Assembly (NCBI GenBank): GCA_029265125.1
Contig: JAJUJX010000013.1
Coordinates: 14,350 to 78,349 of the forward strand
Direction of reading: 5' to 3'
Source of the DNA: Tolumonas sp008015085
GTDB lineage: Bacteria > Pseudomonadota > Gammaproteobacteria > Enterobacterales > Aeromonadaceae
Length of the DNA: 64,000 bases
Below, piece after piece: positions 16,241-25,038 of the stretch. Below the pieces are notes generated by a model. It saw nothing but the letters and a program-made list of their open reading frames with translations, did not search any database and was not told the DNA's origin. The position numbers and the translations under genes were made by a program. The first letter of the stretch is position 1, and each line of letters opens with the position of its first letter.

Positions 16241-17626
16241 ATGGCTTTATGGGGTGGACGTTTCAGCCAGGCCGCTGATACCCGATTCAAACAATTCAAC
16301 GACTCGCTGCGTTTTGACTATCGTCTGGCCGAACAGGATATCGTCGGCTCTATTGGCTGGTCAAAAGCACTGGTCAGCGTCGGTGTACTGACTGCAGACG
16401 AGCAAACTAAGCTGGAAGCAGCGCTGTTGGCACTAAAAGCCGAAGTGGAAGCAGACCCTGAACAGATCCTGCAATCTGATGCCGAAGACATTCACTCCTG
16501 GGTGGAAGGCAAATTGATCGAACGGGTCGGCGATCTGGGTAAGAAATTACACACCGGCCGTAGCCGTAACGATCAGGTTGCCACTGATCTGAAACTCTGG
16601 TGTAAACAGCAAGGCACCATTCTGCTGGAAAGCATTCATGGCTTGCAAACCAAACTGGTTGCAACCGCCCGTCAGTACCAGACCACGACTTTACCTGGCT
16701 ATACCCACCTGCAACGTGCTCAGCCAGTCACCTTTTCTCACTGGGCTCTGGCTTATGTGGAAATGCTGGATCGTGATTACACTCGCCTGCAGGATGCCCT
16801 CAAACGTCTGAACACCAGTCCGCTGGGCTCTGGTGCACTGGCAGGGACGGCCTATCCGATCGACCGTCAAGCACTAGCGCTGGATCTTGGTTTTGAGCGT
16901 GCCACCCGTAATAGTCTGGATTCTGTTTCTGATCGTGACCATGCTATTGAACTGATGAGCACTGCGGCACTGTCGATGATTCACCTGTCGCGTTTTGCTG
17001 AAGATCTGATTTTCTATGCCTCTGGCGAAGCAGGCTTTGTCGAGTTATCCGATAAAGTCACTTCTGGTTCATCACTGATGCCACAGAAGAAAAACCCGGA
17101 TGCATTGGAGCTGATCCGTGGTAAAACCGGTCGTGTGGCGGGTGCCTTGAATGGTATGTTGATGACGCTGAAAGCATTGCCTTTGGCATACAACAAAGAC
17201 ATGCAGGAAGATAAAGAAGGCTTGTTTGATGCGCTGGATACCTGGCATGACTGCTTAGATATGGCGCAGCTGGTGCTGGAAGATCTGAAAGTCAACGAAC
17301 CGGTCACCAAAGCGGCGGCAATGGGCGGTTATTCTAACGCTACTGAATTGGCTGATTATTTGGTCGCTAAAGGTATTCCATTCCGCGAAGCACATCATAT
17401 TGTCGGCGAAGCCGTTGTGTACGCCATTACCCAGCAAAAACCACTGGAAAACCTCACTGTTGCTGAATTTAAACAGTTCAATACGGTAATTGCTGATGAT
17501 GTGTATCCAATCCTGTCGTTGGAATCAACACTGGCTAAACGTCAGGCGCTAGGTGGAGTCTGTGCCGAACAGATCGCATTTGCACTGCAACAGGCTGAAC
17601 AGCATCTAACTGCCCGCGTAAAATAA
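16241..17626 (+). CDS. argH: Argininosuccinate lyase
   Basis: A 461-aa member of the fumarase/aspartase superfamily, last step of arginine synthesis. The signature loop GSSLMPQKKNPD is intact, as are the N-terminal MALWGGRFSQ and the substrate motif HTGRSRNDQV. An AAGGAA site precedes the ATG. The gene normally between argF and argH, argG for argininosuccinate synthase, is absent here, so its substrate must come from a synthase encoded elsewhere. Confidence 0.97.
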   Translation: MALWGGRFSQAADTRFKQFNDSLRFDYRLAEQDIVGSIGWSKALVSVGVLTADEQTKLEAALLALKAEVEADPEQILQSDAEDIHSWVEGKLIERVGDLGKKLHTGRSRNDQVATDLKLWCKQQGTILLESIHGLQTKLVATARQYQTTTLPGYTHLQRAQPVTFSHWALAYVEMLDRDYTRLQDALKRLNTSPLGSGALAGTAYPIDRQALALDLGFERATRNSLDSVSDRDHAIELMSTAALSMIHLSRFAEDLIFYASGEAGFVELSDKVTSGSSLMPQKKNPDALELIRGKTGRVAGALNGMLMTLKALPLAYNKDMQEDKEGLFDALDTWHDCLDMAQLVLEDLKVNEPVTKAAAMGGYSNATELADYLVAKGIPFREAHHIVGEAVVYAITQQKPLENLTVAEFKQFNTVIADDVYPILSLESTLAKRQALGGVCAEQIAFALQQAEQHLTARVK

Positions 17627-17653
17627 AATGATTTGAGAGAGAAGTGTGCCAGT

Positions 17654-17680
17654 AAAAGGGGAGCTGTAGCTCCCCTTTTT
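17654..17680 (+). terminator. Terminator after argH
   Basis: An 11-bp stem (AAAAGGGGAGC / GCTCCCCTTTT) with loop TGTA and terminal T residues, ahead of the S10 operon promoter. Confidence 0.92.
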
Positions 17681-17714
17681 GTTTCCGATTTGTGCACAAA
17701 ACCGACAATAAAAC

Positions 17715-17742
17715 TTGCACCCAGATTTCTGTTCCGTATAAT
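17715..17742 (+). promoter_or_regulatory. S10 operon promoter
   Basis: TTGCAC (17715-17720) and a perfect TATAAT (17737-17742) are separated by 16 bases. The predicted start near 17750 gives a leader of about 165 bases before rpsJ, close to the E. coli S10 leader length. Confidence 0.85.
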
Positions 17743-17749
17743 ACGCCAG

Positions 17750-17915
17750 CTTGCTAATACCAAGCTGAGCTATATGCTCCGGTGTTCGAGATATTCGGCA
17801 CCTCATCAGTTCCTCCGATAGGGAGGAAAACTTAGCGAAACAACCTCCGGGTCGGAATAAAACGATCTCGGGCGGTTTTGTTTCATGTTCTTTTTACCAT
17901 CTGGAGCTCTGGTCC
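17750..17915 (+). promoter_or_regulatory. S10 operon leader, probable L4-responsive attenuator
   Basis: A long untranslated leader precedes rpsJ. It contains a stem TCCTCC/GGAGGA (17811-17827) and a downstream U-rich segment after complementary AAAAC and GTTTT stretches (17860-17879). In enterobacteria L4 binds such a leader and causes transcription termination and translation arrest of its own operon. The L4 role here rests on conserved context, not on a proven structure match. Confidence 0.55.
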
Positions 17916-18227
17916 ATGCAGAACCAAAGAATCCGTATCCGCCTGAAGGCTTTCGATCATCGTCTGATCGACCAGTCTACTGCGGAAATCGTAGAAACTG
18001 CCAAACGCACTGGCGCACAGGTACGTGGTCCAATCCCACTGCCAACTCGCAAAGAGCGTTTCACTGTACTGATTTCTCCACACGTGAACAAAGATGCTCG
18101 TGATCAGTACGAAATCCGCACTCACAAGCGTCTGGTTGATATCGTTGAACCAACAGACAAGACCGTTGACGCTCTGATGCGTCTGGATCTGGCTGCTGGT
18201 GTTGACGTCCAGATCAGCTTGGGTTAA
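17916..18227 (+). CDS. rpsJ: 30S ribosomal protein S10
   Basis: A 103-aa protein, the same length as E. coli S10, with the conserved RIRIRLKAFDHRLID start and the GPIPLPTRKERFTVL loop. It is part of the 30S head, and as NusE it joins the antitermination complex with NusB. It is the first gene of the S10 operon, behind a regulated leader. Confidence 0.98.
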   Translation: MQNQRIRIRLKAFDHRLIDQSTAEIVETAKRTGAQVRGPIPLPTRKERFTVLISPHVNKDARDQYEIRTHKRLVDIVEPTDKTVDALMRLDLAAGVDVQISLG

Positions 18228-18249
18228 TTCGGAAAGAGGTTGATAGACA

Positions 18250-18888
18250 ATGACTCTCGGTCTTGTAGGTCGCAAACTGGGCATGACTCGCGTCTTCACT
18301 GAAGACGGCGTATCTATTCCAGTGACTGTTATTGAAGTAGAAGCCAACCGTGTTACCCAGCTGAAAACTCTGGAAACTGACGGTTACACCGCTGTTCAGG
18401 TAACTACCGGTGTTAAAAAGGCAAGCCGCCTGACTAAAGCTGAAGCAGGTCACTTTGCTAAAGCAGAAGTAGAAGCAGGCCGCGGTCTGTGGGAATTCCG
18501 TCTGAATGACGGCGAAGGTGCTGACCTGAAAGTTGGCTCTGAGCTGAAAGTAGACATTTTCGCTGACGTTAAAAAAGCAGACGTTACTGGTATCTCTAAA
18601 GGTAAAGGCTTTGCCGGTACCGTTAAGCGCTGGAACTTCCGCACCCAGGACATGACCCATGGTAACTCCCGTTCACATCGTGTACCGGGTTCTATCGGTC
18701 AGAACCAGTCTCCGGGTAAAGTGTTCAAAGGCAAGAAAATGGCTGGCCACATGGGTAACGAACGTGTAACCGTTCAGAGCCTGGATATCGTGCGCGTTGA
18801 TGTTGAACGTAACCTGCTGCTCATTAAAGGTGCAGTTCCAGGTGCGACCAACGGCGACGTGATCGTCAAGCCTGCCGTTAAAGCGTAA
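18250..18888 (+). CDS. rplC: 50S ribosomal protein L3
   Basis: A 212-aa early assembly protein whose long loop reaches the peptidyl transferase centre. It carries the LVGRKLGMTRVF start and the HGNSRSHRVPGSIGQ segment; the conserved Gln in that loop is the target of PrmB methylation in E. coli. It is second in the S10 operon. Confidence 0.98.
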   Translation: MTLGLVGRKLGMTRVFTEDGVSIPVTVIEVEANRVTQLKTLETDGYTAVQVTTGVKKASRLTKAEAGHFAKAEVEAGRGLWEFRLNDGEGADLKVGSELKVDIFADVKKADVTGISKGKGFAGTVKRWNFRTQDMTHGNSRSHRVPGSIGQNQSPGKVFKGKKMAGHMGNERVTVQSLDIVRVDVERNLLLIKGAVPGATNGDVIVKPAVKA

Positions 18889-18905
18889 CGTCTGAGGAGA
18901 TAGTA

Positions 18906-19511
18906 ATGGAATTGGTATTGAAAGACGCGCAGAGCGCTCTTCAGGTTTCCGAAACTACCTTCGGTCGTGAGTTCAACGAAGCTCTGGTTCACCAGGTAGT
19001 CGTTGCTTATGCTGCTGCTGCCCGTCAGGGTACGCGCGCGCAGAAGACTCGCTCTGAAGTGTCTGGCGGCGGTAAAAAACCGTGGCGTCAGAAGGGTACT
19101 GGTCGTGCCCGTGCTGGTACTATCCGCTCTCCAATTTGGCGTGGCGGTGGAGTGACATTTGCGGCTAAACCGCAAGATCACAGCCAGAAAGTAAACCGTA
19201 AAATGTACCGTGGTGCGATCCAAAGCATCCTGTCTGAACTGGTTCGCCAGGAACGTCTGGTAGTTGTAGAGAAATTTGGTGTTGAAGCTCCTAAAACTAA
19301 AGAGCTGCTGACCAAACTGCAAGCACTGGACCTGAAAGACGTGCTGATCGTTACCCCAGAAGTTGAAGAAAATCTGTTCCTGGCTGCACGCAACCTGTAC
19401 AAGGTTGATGTACGCGATGTGACAGGTATTGATCCGGTTAGCCTGATCGCCTTCGACAAGGTACTGATGACTGCTGATGCAGTGAAGCAAATCGAGGAGA
19501 TGCTGGCATGA
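18906..19511 (+). CDS. rplD: 50S ribosomal protein L4
   Basis: A 201-aa protein, the length of E. coli L4. Its extended loop (KKPWRQKGTGRARAG) lines the peptide exit tunnel. In gammaproteobacteria L4 is also the autoregulator of the S10 operon through the leader upstream of rpsJ. It overlaps rplW by four bases (ATGA). Confidence 0.98.
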   Translation: MELVLKDAQSALQVSETTFGREFNEALVHQVVVAYAAAARQGTRAQKTRSEVSGGGKKPWRQKGTGRARAGTIRSPIWRGGGVTFAAKPQDHSQKVNRKMYRGAIQSILSELVRQERLVVVEKFGVEAPKTKELLTKLQALDLKDVLIVTPEVEENLFLAARNLYKVDVRDVTGIDPVSLIAFDKVLMTADAVKQIEEMLA

Positions 19512-19813
19512 TCCGTGAAGAGCGTCTACTGAAAGTTCTGAAGGCTCCGCACATCTCTGAAAAGAGCACAATGGTAGCTGAAAAGCTGAACACAATCGTG
19601 TTCAAGATTGCTACTGATGCGACTAAAGCGGAAGTCAAAGCGGCAGTTGAAAAACTGTTCGAAGTTAAGGTTGAAGCTGTTCGTACCCTGAACGTTGCTG
19701 GTAAGACCAAACGTACTGGTGCACGCATGGGCCGTCGTTCCGATTGGAAAAAAGCCTACGTGACACTGGTTGAAGGTCAAGACATCGACTTCGTTGGCGG
19801 CGCTGCCGAGTAA
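19508..19813 (+). CDS. rplW: 50S ribosomal protein L23
   Basis: A 101-aa protein at the tunnel exit, the docking site for trigger factor and SRP. It is recognised by the LLKVLKAPHISEKST start and the VNTLNVAGK-like loop (VRTLNVAGKTKRTG). Its start overlaps the rplD stop. Confidence 0.97.
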   Translation: MIREERLLKVLKAPHISEKSTMVAEKLNTIVFKIATDATKAEVKAAVEKLFEVKVEAVRTLNVAGKTKRTGARMGRRSDWKKAYVTLVEGQDIDFVGGAAE

Positions 19814-19827
19814 GAGGAATTTAAAAA

Positions 19828-20649
19828 ATGGCAATCGTAAAATGTAAGCCTACCTCTCCGGGCCGTCGTCACGTCGTTAAGATCGTTACACCGGAGCTGC
19901 ATAAAGGTAAACCGTTTGCTGGCCTGCTGGAAGAAAAACGTAAAACTGGCGGTCGTAACAACAACGGTCGTATCACTACCCGTCATATCGGTGGTGGTCA
20001 CAAACAGCACTATCGTCTGATTGATTTCAAACGCAACAAAGACGGTATCCCAGCTAAAATCGAACGTCTGGAATACGATCCAAACCGTTCTGCTAACATC
20101 GCACTGGTGTTGTACGCAGACGGCGAACGTCGCTATATCCTGGCACCGAAAAACATGAAAGCTGGTGATCCAATCGTTTCTGGTGTGGATGCACCGATCA
20201 AAGCAGGTAACGCGCTGCCAATGCGTAATATCCCGGTTGGTACTACTGTTCACGCAGTAGAAATGAAACCAGGTAAAGGCGCACAGCTGGCTCGTTCTGC
20301 TGGTGCTAGCGTACAGATCCTGGCGCGTGAAGGTGCATATGTAACCTTACGTCTGCGCTCTGGTGAAGTTCGTAAAGTTCTGGCTGAATGCCGTGCTACT
20401 ATCGGTGAAGTTGGTAACTCAGAACACATGTTGCGTCAATTGGGTAAAGCCGGTGCTAACCGCTGGCGTGGTGTTCGTCCTACCGTTCGTGGTATGGCGA
20501 TGAACCCAGTTGACCATCCACATGGTGGTGGTGAGGGTCGCAACAAAGGTATCCAGCCTGTATCTCCTTGGGGTACTCCGGCTAAAGGCTACCGCACACG
20601 TAGCAACAAGCGCACTGACAAGTACATCGTACGTCGTCGTAACAAGTAA
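19828..20649 (+). CDS. rplB: 50S ribosomal protein L2
   Basis: A 273-aa protein, the most conserved large-subunit protein, needed for subunit joining and peptidyl transfer. The C-terminal block MNPVDHPHGGGEGR contains the conserved functional histidine. It starts MAIVKCKPTSPGRRHVVK as in E. coli. Confidence 0.98.
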   Translation: MAIVKCKPTSPGRRHVVKIVTPELHKGKPFAGLLEEKRKTGGRNNNGRITTRHIGGGHKQHYRLIDFKRNKDGIPAKIERLEYDPNRSANIALVLYADGERRYILAPKNMKAGDPIVSGVDAPIKAGNALPMRNIPVGTTVHAVEMKPGKGAQLARSAGASVQILAREGAYVTLRLRSGEVRKVLAECRATIGEVGNSEHMLRQLGKAGANRWRGVRPTVRGMAMNPVDHPHGGGEGRNKGIQPVSPWGTPAKGYRTRSNKRTDKYIVRRRNK

Positions 20650-20670
20650 TTCTTTTTAAGAGGAATCGCC

Positions 20671-20949
20671 ATGCCACGTTCTCTCAAGAAGGGTCCATTT
20701 ATTGACCTGCACTTGCTGAAGAAGGTAGAGAAAGCGGTGGAAAGCGCGGACAAAAAGCCTATCAAGACTTGGTCCCGTCGTTCAATGATCATTCCAGATA
20801 TGATTGGTTTGACCATCGCTGTCCATAATGGTCGTCAGCACGTACCAGTTTATGTAACCGACGAAATGATCGGTCATAAACTTGGTGAATTTGCACCGAC
20901 TCGTACTTATCGCGGTCATGCCGCTGATAAGAAGGCCAAGAAGAAATAA
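20671..20949 (+). CDS. rpsS: 30S ribosomal protein S19
   Basis: A 92-aa head protein that contacts S13 and the A-site tRNA. It starts MPRSLKKGPFIDLHLLKKVE and contains GHKLGEFAPTRTYRGH, both highly conserved. Confidence 0.98.
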   Translation: MPRSLKKGPFIDLHLLKKVEKAVESADKKPIKTWSRRSMIIPDMIGLTIAVHNGRQHVPVYVTDEMIGHKLGEFAPTRTYRGHAADKKAKKK

Positions 20950-20959
20950 GGGATAAATG

Positions 20960-21304
20960 ATGGAAGCTATCGCTAAACACCGTTTTGCCCGTACTTCTGC
21001 ACAGAAAGCCCGCCTGGTTGCTGATCAGGTTCGCGGTCTGCCTGTGGATCGGGCCTTGAACCTGCTGGCATTCAGCCCGAAAAAAGCGGCTGAGCTGATC
21101 AAAAAGGTTCTGGAGTCTGCTGTTGCTAACGCAGAGCACAATGAAGGCGCGGATATCGACACCCTGAAAGTGAAAACTATCATGGTTGACGAAGGTCCAT
21201 CTCTGAAGCGTATTCGTGCTCGTGCTAAAGGCCGTGCGGACCGTATCGTCAAGCGTACCGCCCACATCACTGTGGTGGTATCCGACGCTAAGGCTGGGAG
21301 ATAA
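20960..21304 (+). CDS. rplV: 50S ribosomal protein L22
   Basis: A 114-aa protein whose beta-hairpin forms the tunnel constriction, a macrolide resistance site. The second of two adjacent ATGs (20960) is chosen because it aligns with the E. coli METIAKH start and sits at better distance from AAGGGA. A short basic tail (DAKAGR) extends past the usual E. coli end. Confidence 0.96.
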   Translation: MEAIAKHRFARTSAQKARLVADQVRGLPVDRALNLLAFSPKKAAELIKKVLESAVANAEHNEGADIDTLKVKTIMVDEGPSLKRIRARAKGRADRIVKRTAHITVVVSDAKAGR

Positions 21305-21307
21305 GCA

Positions 21308-22024
21308 ATGGGTCAGAAAGTACATCCTAATGGTATCCGTTTAGGTATTACCAAGCCGTTCAACTCTACTTGGTATGCAAATACCAAAGAGTTCGCAGAC
21401 AATCTGCACGGTGATTTTCAGGTACGTCAGTATCTGACCAAGGAGCTGAAAGCAGCCTCTCTGTCCCGCATTGTGATCGAGCGTCCAGCTAAGAGCATTC
21501 GCGTGACTATCCACACTGCCCGTCCAGGCGTAGTGATTGGTAAGAAAGGTGAAGATGTTGAAAAACTGCGCAAGCAAATCGCCAGCATCGCTGGTGTGCC
21601 TGCACAGATCAACATCGCTGAAGTTCGTAAGCCAGAGTTGGACTCTCAGCTGGTTGCTGACAGTATCTCCTCTCAGCTGGAACGTCGTGTTATGTTCCGC
21701 CGCGCTATGAAGCGTGCGGTACAGAACGCAATGCGTCTGGGTGCTAAGGGTATCAAAGTTGAAGTTAGCGGCCGTCTGGGCGGTGCAGAAATCGCGCGTA
21801 CCGAATGGTATCGTGAAGGCCGCGTGCCTCTGCACACTCTGCGTGCAGACATCGACTATGCTACTTCTGAAGCACACACCACCTATGGTGTTATCGGTGT
21901 TAAGGTATGGATCTTCAAAGGTGAAGTTCTGGGCGGTCTGGCTGCTGTTAACGCTGCTGCTGCAGCTGCGCAGCAAGAGCCGGCTCCTGCCAAGCCGAAA
22001 CGCAAACCGCGTGGTGCTAAGTAA
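21308..22024 (+). CDS. rpsC: 30S ribosomal protein S3
   Basis: A 238-aa protein with an N-terminal KH RNA-binding domain (PGVVIGKKGEDVEKLRK) at the mRNA entry channel. It ends in an Ala/Pro/Lys-rich tail. It lies four bases after rplV. Confidence 0.98.
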   Translation: MGQKVHPNGIRLGITKPFNSTWYANTKEFADNLHGDFQVRQYLTKELKAASLSRIVIERPAKSIRVTIHTARPGVVIGKKGEDVEKLRKQIASIAGVPAQINIAEVRKPELDSQLVADSISSQLERRVMFRRAMKRAVQNAMRLGAKGIKVEVSGRLGGAEIARTEWYREGRVPLHTLRADIDYATSEAHTTYGVIGVKVWIFKGEVLGGLAAVNAAAAAAQQEPAPAKPKRKPRGAK

Positions 22025-22037
22025 GGAGAACCGGTAA

Positions 22038-22451
22038 ATGTTGCAACCAAAGCGTACAAAGTTCCGTAAGGTTCATAAAGGCCGTAACCGCGGTCTGGCT
22101 AATGCAGGTAGCGATGTATCTTTCGGTACCTATGGCCTGAAAGCGGTAACCCGTGGCCAGCTGACTGCGCGTCAGATCGAAGCTGCACGTCGTGCGATGA
22201 CCCGTGCTGTTAAGCGTCAAGGTAAAATTTGGATCCGTGTATTCCCGGACAAACCAATTACTGAGAAACCGCTTGAAGTGCGTATGGGTAAAGGTAAAGG
22301 TAACGTAGAATACTGGGTTGCCTTGATCCAGCCAGGCAAAGTGCTGTACGAGATGGACGGTGTACCAGAATCTCTGGCACGTGAAGCATTCGAATTAGCG
22401 GCTGCTAAACTGTCTGTTAAGACCACCTTTGTTATTCGGACGGCAATGTGA
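22038..22451 (+). CDS. rplP: 50S ribosomal protein L16
   Basis: A 137-aa protein at the A-site of the large subunit. It starts MLQPKRTKFRKVHKGRNRG and carries the GKGKGNVEYWVA loop; a conserved arginine near residue 81 is the RoxA hydroxylation site in E. coli. Its stop overlaps the rpmC start (TGATG). Confidence 0.98.
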   Translation: MLQPKRTKFRKVHKGRNRGLANAGSDVSFGTYGLKAVTRGQLTARQIEAARRAMTRAVKRQGKIWIRVFPDKPITEKPLEVRMGKGKGNVEYWVALIQPGKVLYEMDGVPESLAREAFELAAAKLSVKTTFVIRTAM

Positions 22452-22642
22452 TGAAAGCTCAAGATCTGCGTCAGAAAAGTGTGGAAGAGCTGAAAGCTGA
22501 ACTGCTGGGCCTGCTGCGTGAGCAGTTCAATCTGCGCATCCAGAAGAGCACTGGTCAGCTGAATCAGACTCACACTATCAAACAAGTACGTCGCGACATC
22601 GCGCGCGTTAAAACTGTACTGAACGAGAAGGCAGGTGCGTAA
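22451..22642 (+). CDS. rpmC: 50S ribosomal protein L29
   Basis: A 63-aa two-helix protein near the tunnel exit. The ATG at 22451 overlaps the rplP stop and gives MKAQDLRQKSVEEL, the same length as the E. coli protein; the GTG three bases earlier would add one residue without support. Confidence 0.96.
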   Translation: MKAQDLRQKSVEELKAELLGLLREQFNLRIQKSTGQLNQTHTIKQVRRDIARVKTVLNEKAGA

Positions 22643-22890
22643 TGACTGATAAAATCCGTACTCTGCAAGGTCGTGTAGTTAGTGACAAAATGGACAAGTC
22701 CATTACTGTAGCTATTGAACGTAAGGTAAAACACCCAATCTACGGGAAAATTATCGTGCGTACTACCAAGCTGCATGTCCATGATGAAAACAACGAATGC
22801 AAAGTTGGCGACCTGGTGGAAATCCGCGAGTGTCGTCCACTGTCTAAGACTAAGTCTTGGACACTGGTATCCGTTGTAGAGAAAGCCTAA
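22642..22890 (+). CDS. rpsQ: 30S ribosomal protein S17
   Basis: An 82-aa OB-fold primary binding protein of 16S rRNA. It contains LQGRVVSDKMDKSITVAIER and the GDLVEIRECRPLSKTKSW block. It is the last gene of the S10 operon and starts one base inside rpmC. Confidence 0.97.
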   Translation: MTDKIRTLQGRVVSDKMDKSITVAIERKVKHPIYGKIIVRTTKLHVHDENNECKVGDLVEIRECRPLSKTKSWTLVSVVEKA

Positions 22891-22913
22891 TCATCGATTA
22901 GGATTGGAATGTG

Positions 22914-22943
22914 GACGGCCCTTTTCCGGGCCGTTCATTTTTT
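22914..22943 (+). terminator. S10 operon terminator
   Basis: A 7-bp GC-rich stem (ACGGCCC / GGGCCGT) with a TTTTCC loop is followed by a T-rich tail. It lies 25 bases after rpsQ. Confidence 0.85.
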
Positions 22944-22969
22944 GGCTACCACTTTATTTGGGGCTGTGA

Positions 22970-22975
22970 TATTAT
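22970..22975 (+). promoter_or_regulatory. spc operon promoter (-10 element)
   Basis: TATTAT followed by GCCGCGCC matches the E. coli spc promoter context TATAATGCCGCGCC. The leader ends with the same TAGCGGAGCACTAA block before rplN. I cannot assign a convincing -35 box. Confidence 0.65.
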
Positions 22976-23043
22976 GCCGCGCCTTTTAAAGGTAGCCAGA
23001 TGCCCACATTTTGTGGGAAGTAGTTATTTAGCGGAGCACTAAC

Positions 23044-23412
23044 ATGATCCAAATGCAAAGTATGCTGGACGTCGCCGACAACTCCGGCGCACGCAGCGTA
23101 ATGTGTATTAAGGTTCTGGGTGGTTCGCACCGCCGTTATGCCGGTGTAGGCGACATCATCAAAGTTTCCATCAAAGAAGCAATTCCGCGTGGAAAAGTGA
23201 AAAAAGGTGATGTGTATAATGCGGTGGTCGTTCGCACCCGTAAAGGCGTTCGTCGTCAGGATGGCTCTCTGATCCGTTTTGACCGTAACGCGGCTGTGCT
23301 GTTGAACAACCAACATCAGCCGATCGGTACTCGTATCTTCGGCCCAGTGACTCGTGAACTGCGTGGTGATAAGTTCATGAAGATCGTGTCCCTGGCCCCA
23401 GAAGTACTGTAA
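23044..23412 (+). CDS. rplN: 50S ribosomal protein L14
   Basis: A 122-aa protein at the subunit interface (bridges B5 and B8). It carries DVADNSGARSVMCIKVLGG and FGPVTRELR. It is the first gene of the spc operon. Confidence 0.98.
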   Translation: MIQMQSMLDVADNSGARSVMCIKVLGGSHRRYAGVGDIIKVSIKEAIPRGKVKKGDVYNAVVVRTRKGVRRQDGSLIRFDRNAAVLLNNQHQPIGTRIFGPVTRELRGDKFMKIVSLAPEVL

Positions 23413-23424
23413 GGAGCACAGAAC

Positions 23425-23742
23425 ATGGCAGCAAAAATCCGTCGTGAAGACGAAGTAATCGTTTTGACCGGCAAAGACAAAGGCAAACGTGGCAAAGTCA
23501 CTAAAGTCTTAGTTCAGCAGGGCAAATTGATTGTTGAAGGCATCAACGTTGTGAAAAAACACCAGAAACCAGTTCCGGCTCTGGGCGTTGCTGGCGGTGT
23601 CGTTAGCAAAGAAGCACCGATTGATGTATCAAACGTAGCGATCTTCAACCCTGCTACTGGCAAGGCTGATCGCGTTGGTTTCCGGTTTGAAGACGGCAAC
23701 AAAGTTCGTTTCTTCAAATCAAACGGTGAACTAGTTAAGTAA
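23425..23742 (+). CDS. rplX: 50S ribosomal protein L24
   Basis: A 105-aa assembly initiator protein with the KOW motif (DEVIVLTGKDKGKRGKV). In E. coli the S8 repressor site of the spc operon spans the rplX-rplE junction; the short gap here (23743-23755) has the same context. Confidence 0.97.
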   Translation: MAAKIRREDEVIVLTGKDKGKRGKVTKVLVQQGKLIVEGINVVKKHQKPVPALGVAGGVVSKEAPIDVSNVAIFNPATGKADRVGFRFEDGNKVRFFKSNGELVK

Positions 23743-23755
23743 TTGGAGTTTAACG

Positions 23756-24295
23756 ATGGCGAAACTGCATGATACCTACAGACAAACTGTAGTCCAGGAA
23801 CTGATGAAACAGTTCGGCTACAATTCTGTCATGCAAGTCCCTCGGATCGAGAAGATCACCCTGAACATGGGTGTCGGTGAAGCCTTGGCTGATAAAAAAG
23901 TACTGGAAAATGCTGCTGCTGATCTGGCTGCAATTTCTGGTCAGAAGCCACTGATCACCAAAGCACGCAAATCTGTTGCGGGCTTCAAGATTCGTGAAGG
24001 CTACCCGATCGGTTGTAAAGTAACCCTGCGCGGCGAGCGTATGTGGGAGTTTTTGGAGCGCTTGATTTGCATCTCTATGCCACGTATTCGTGACTTCCGT
24101 GGTGTTAGTGCTAAGTCCTTTGATGGTCGTGGCAACTACTCTATGGGCGTGCGTGAGCAAATCATCTTCCCCGAAATCGACTACGATAAAGTCGATAAAG
24201 TGCGCGGTCTGGATATCACTATCACAACGACTGCGAAGACTGACGAGGAAGGCCGTGCTCTGCTGGCTGCCTTTAGCTTCCCATTCCGTAAGTAA
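23756..24295 (+). CDS. rplE: 50S ribosomal protein L5
   Basis: A 179-aa 5S rRNA-binding protein of the central protuberance. The conserved stretches include VPRIEKITLNMGVGEA, RKSVAGFKIREGYPIG and the C-terminal TTTAKTDEEGRALL. Confidence 0.98.
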   Translation: MAKLHDTYRQTVVQELMKQFGYNSVMQVPRIEKITLNMGVGEALADKKVLENAAADLAAISGQKPLITKARKSVAGFKIREGYPIGCKVTLRGERMWEFLERLICISMPRIRDFRGVSAKSFDGRGNYSMGVREQIIFPEIDYDKVDKVRGLDITITTTAKTDEEGRALLAAFSFPFRK

Positions 24296-24306
24296 GGTGT
24301 AGGGTT

Positions 24307-24612
24307 ATGGCAAAACTGTCCATGATTGCACGTGAAGATAAACGTGCAAAATTGATTGCAAAACACTTCGAGAAGCGTGCTGCACTGAAAGCGATTATCG
24401 CTGATGTGAACTCTTCTGATGAAGCTCGTTGGGACGCAGTGCTCAAGCTGCAACAACTGCCGCGTGATTCCAGCCCGAGCCGTCAACGTAATCGTTGCAA
24501 TATCACAGGTCGTCCACACGGCTACCTGCGTAAATTCGGTCTTTGCCGCATCAAAGTGCGTGAGCACATGATGAAAGGCGAAATTCCTGGCCTGAAAAAG
24601 GCTAGCTGGTAA
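24307..24612 (+). CDS. rpsN: 30S ribosomal protein S14 (zinc-free long form)
   Basis: A 101-aa S14 of the long form that lacks the CxxC-x12-CxxC zinc finger; only isolated cysteines occur in RNRCNITGRP and FGLCRIKVRE. This is the usual form in gammaproteobacteria. Confidence 0.97.
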   Translation: MAKLSMIAREDKRAKLIAKHFEKRAALKAIIADVNSSDEARWDAVLKLQQLPRDSSPSRQRNRCNITGRPHGYLRKFGLCRIKVREHMMKGEIPGLKKASW

Positions 24613-24634
24613 TTAATCTCGGGAGTTAAGACAC

Positions 24635-25027
24635 ATGAGCATGCAAGATCCGATCGCGGACATGCTGACCCGCATCCGCAACGGTCAGGCGGCCCACAAG
24701 GTTTCCGTCTCTATGCCTTCTTCCAAGCTGAAAGTAGCTATTGCTAATCTGCTGAAAGAAGAAGGTTACATCGCTGACGTTAAAGTGAGTGGCGACGTTA
24801 AACCTGAACTGGAAATTGAACTGAAATATTTCCAGGGTAAGCCTGTTGTTGAGCTGATCCAGCGCGTAAGTCGCCCTGGTCTGCGTATTTATAAGAAACG
24901 TGGCGATCTGCCTAAGATCATGAATGGTCTGGGTATCGCAGTTGTTTCTACTTCTAAAGGTGTGATGACTGACCGTGCAGCTCGTAAAGCTGGCATGGGC
25001 GGTGAGATCATCTGCTACGTAGCGTAA
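24635..25027 (+). CDS. rpsH: 30S ribosomal protein S8
   Basis: A 130-aa central-domain primary binder. In E. coli it represses the spc operon by binding near the rplX-rplE junction. It starts MSMQDPIADMLTRIRNGQ and carries the C-terminal GLGIAVVSTSKGVMTD motif. Confidence 0.98.
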   Translation: MSMQDPIADMLTRIRNGQAAHKVSVSMPSSKLKVAIANLLKEEGYIADVKVSGDVKPELEIELKYFQGKPVVELIQRVSRPGLRIYKKRGDLPKIMNGLGIAVVSTSKGVMTDRAARKAGMGGEIICYVA

Positions 25028-25038
25028 GGAGCTAGGAA

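Noticed and set aside
18774..19595. 273-codon open frame antisense to rplC/rplD/rplW
   Set aside because: It spans three conserved ribosomal protein genes on the other strand; the codon bias of highly expressed genes tends to leave such antisense frames open.
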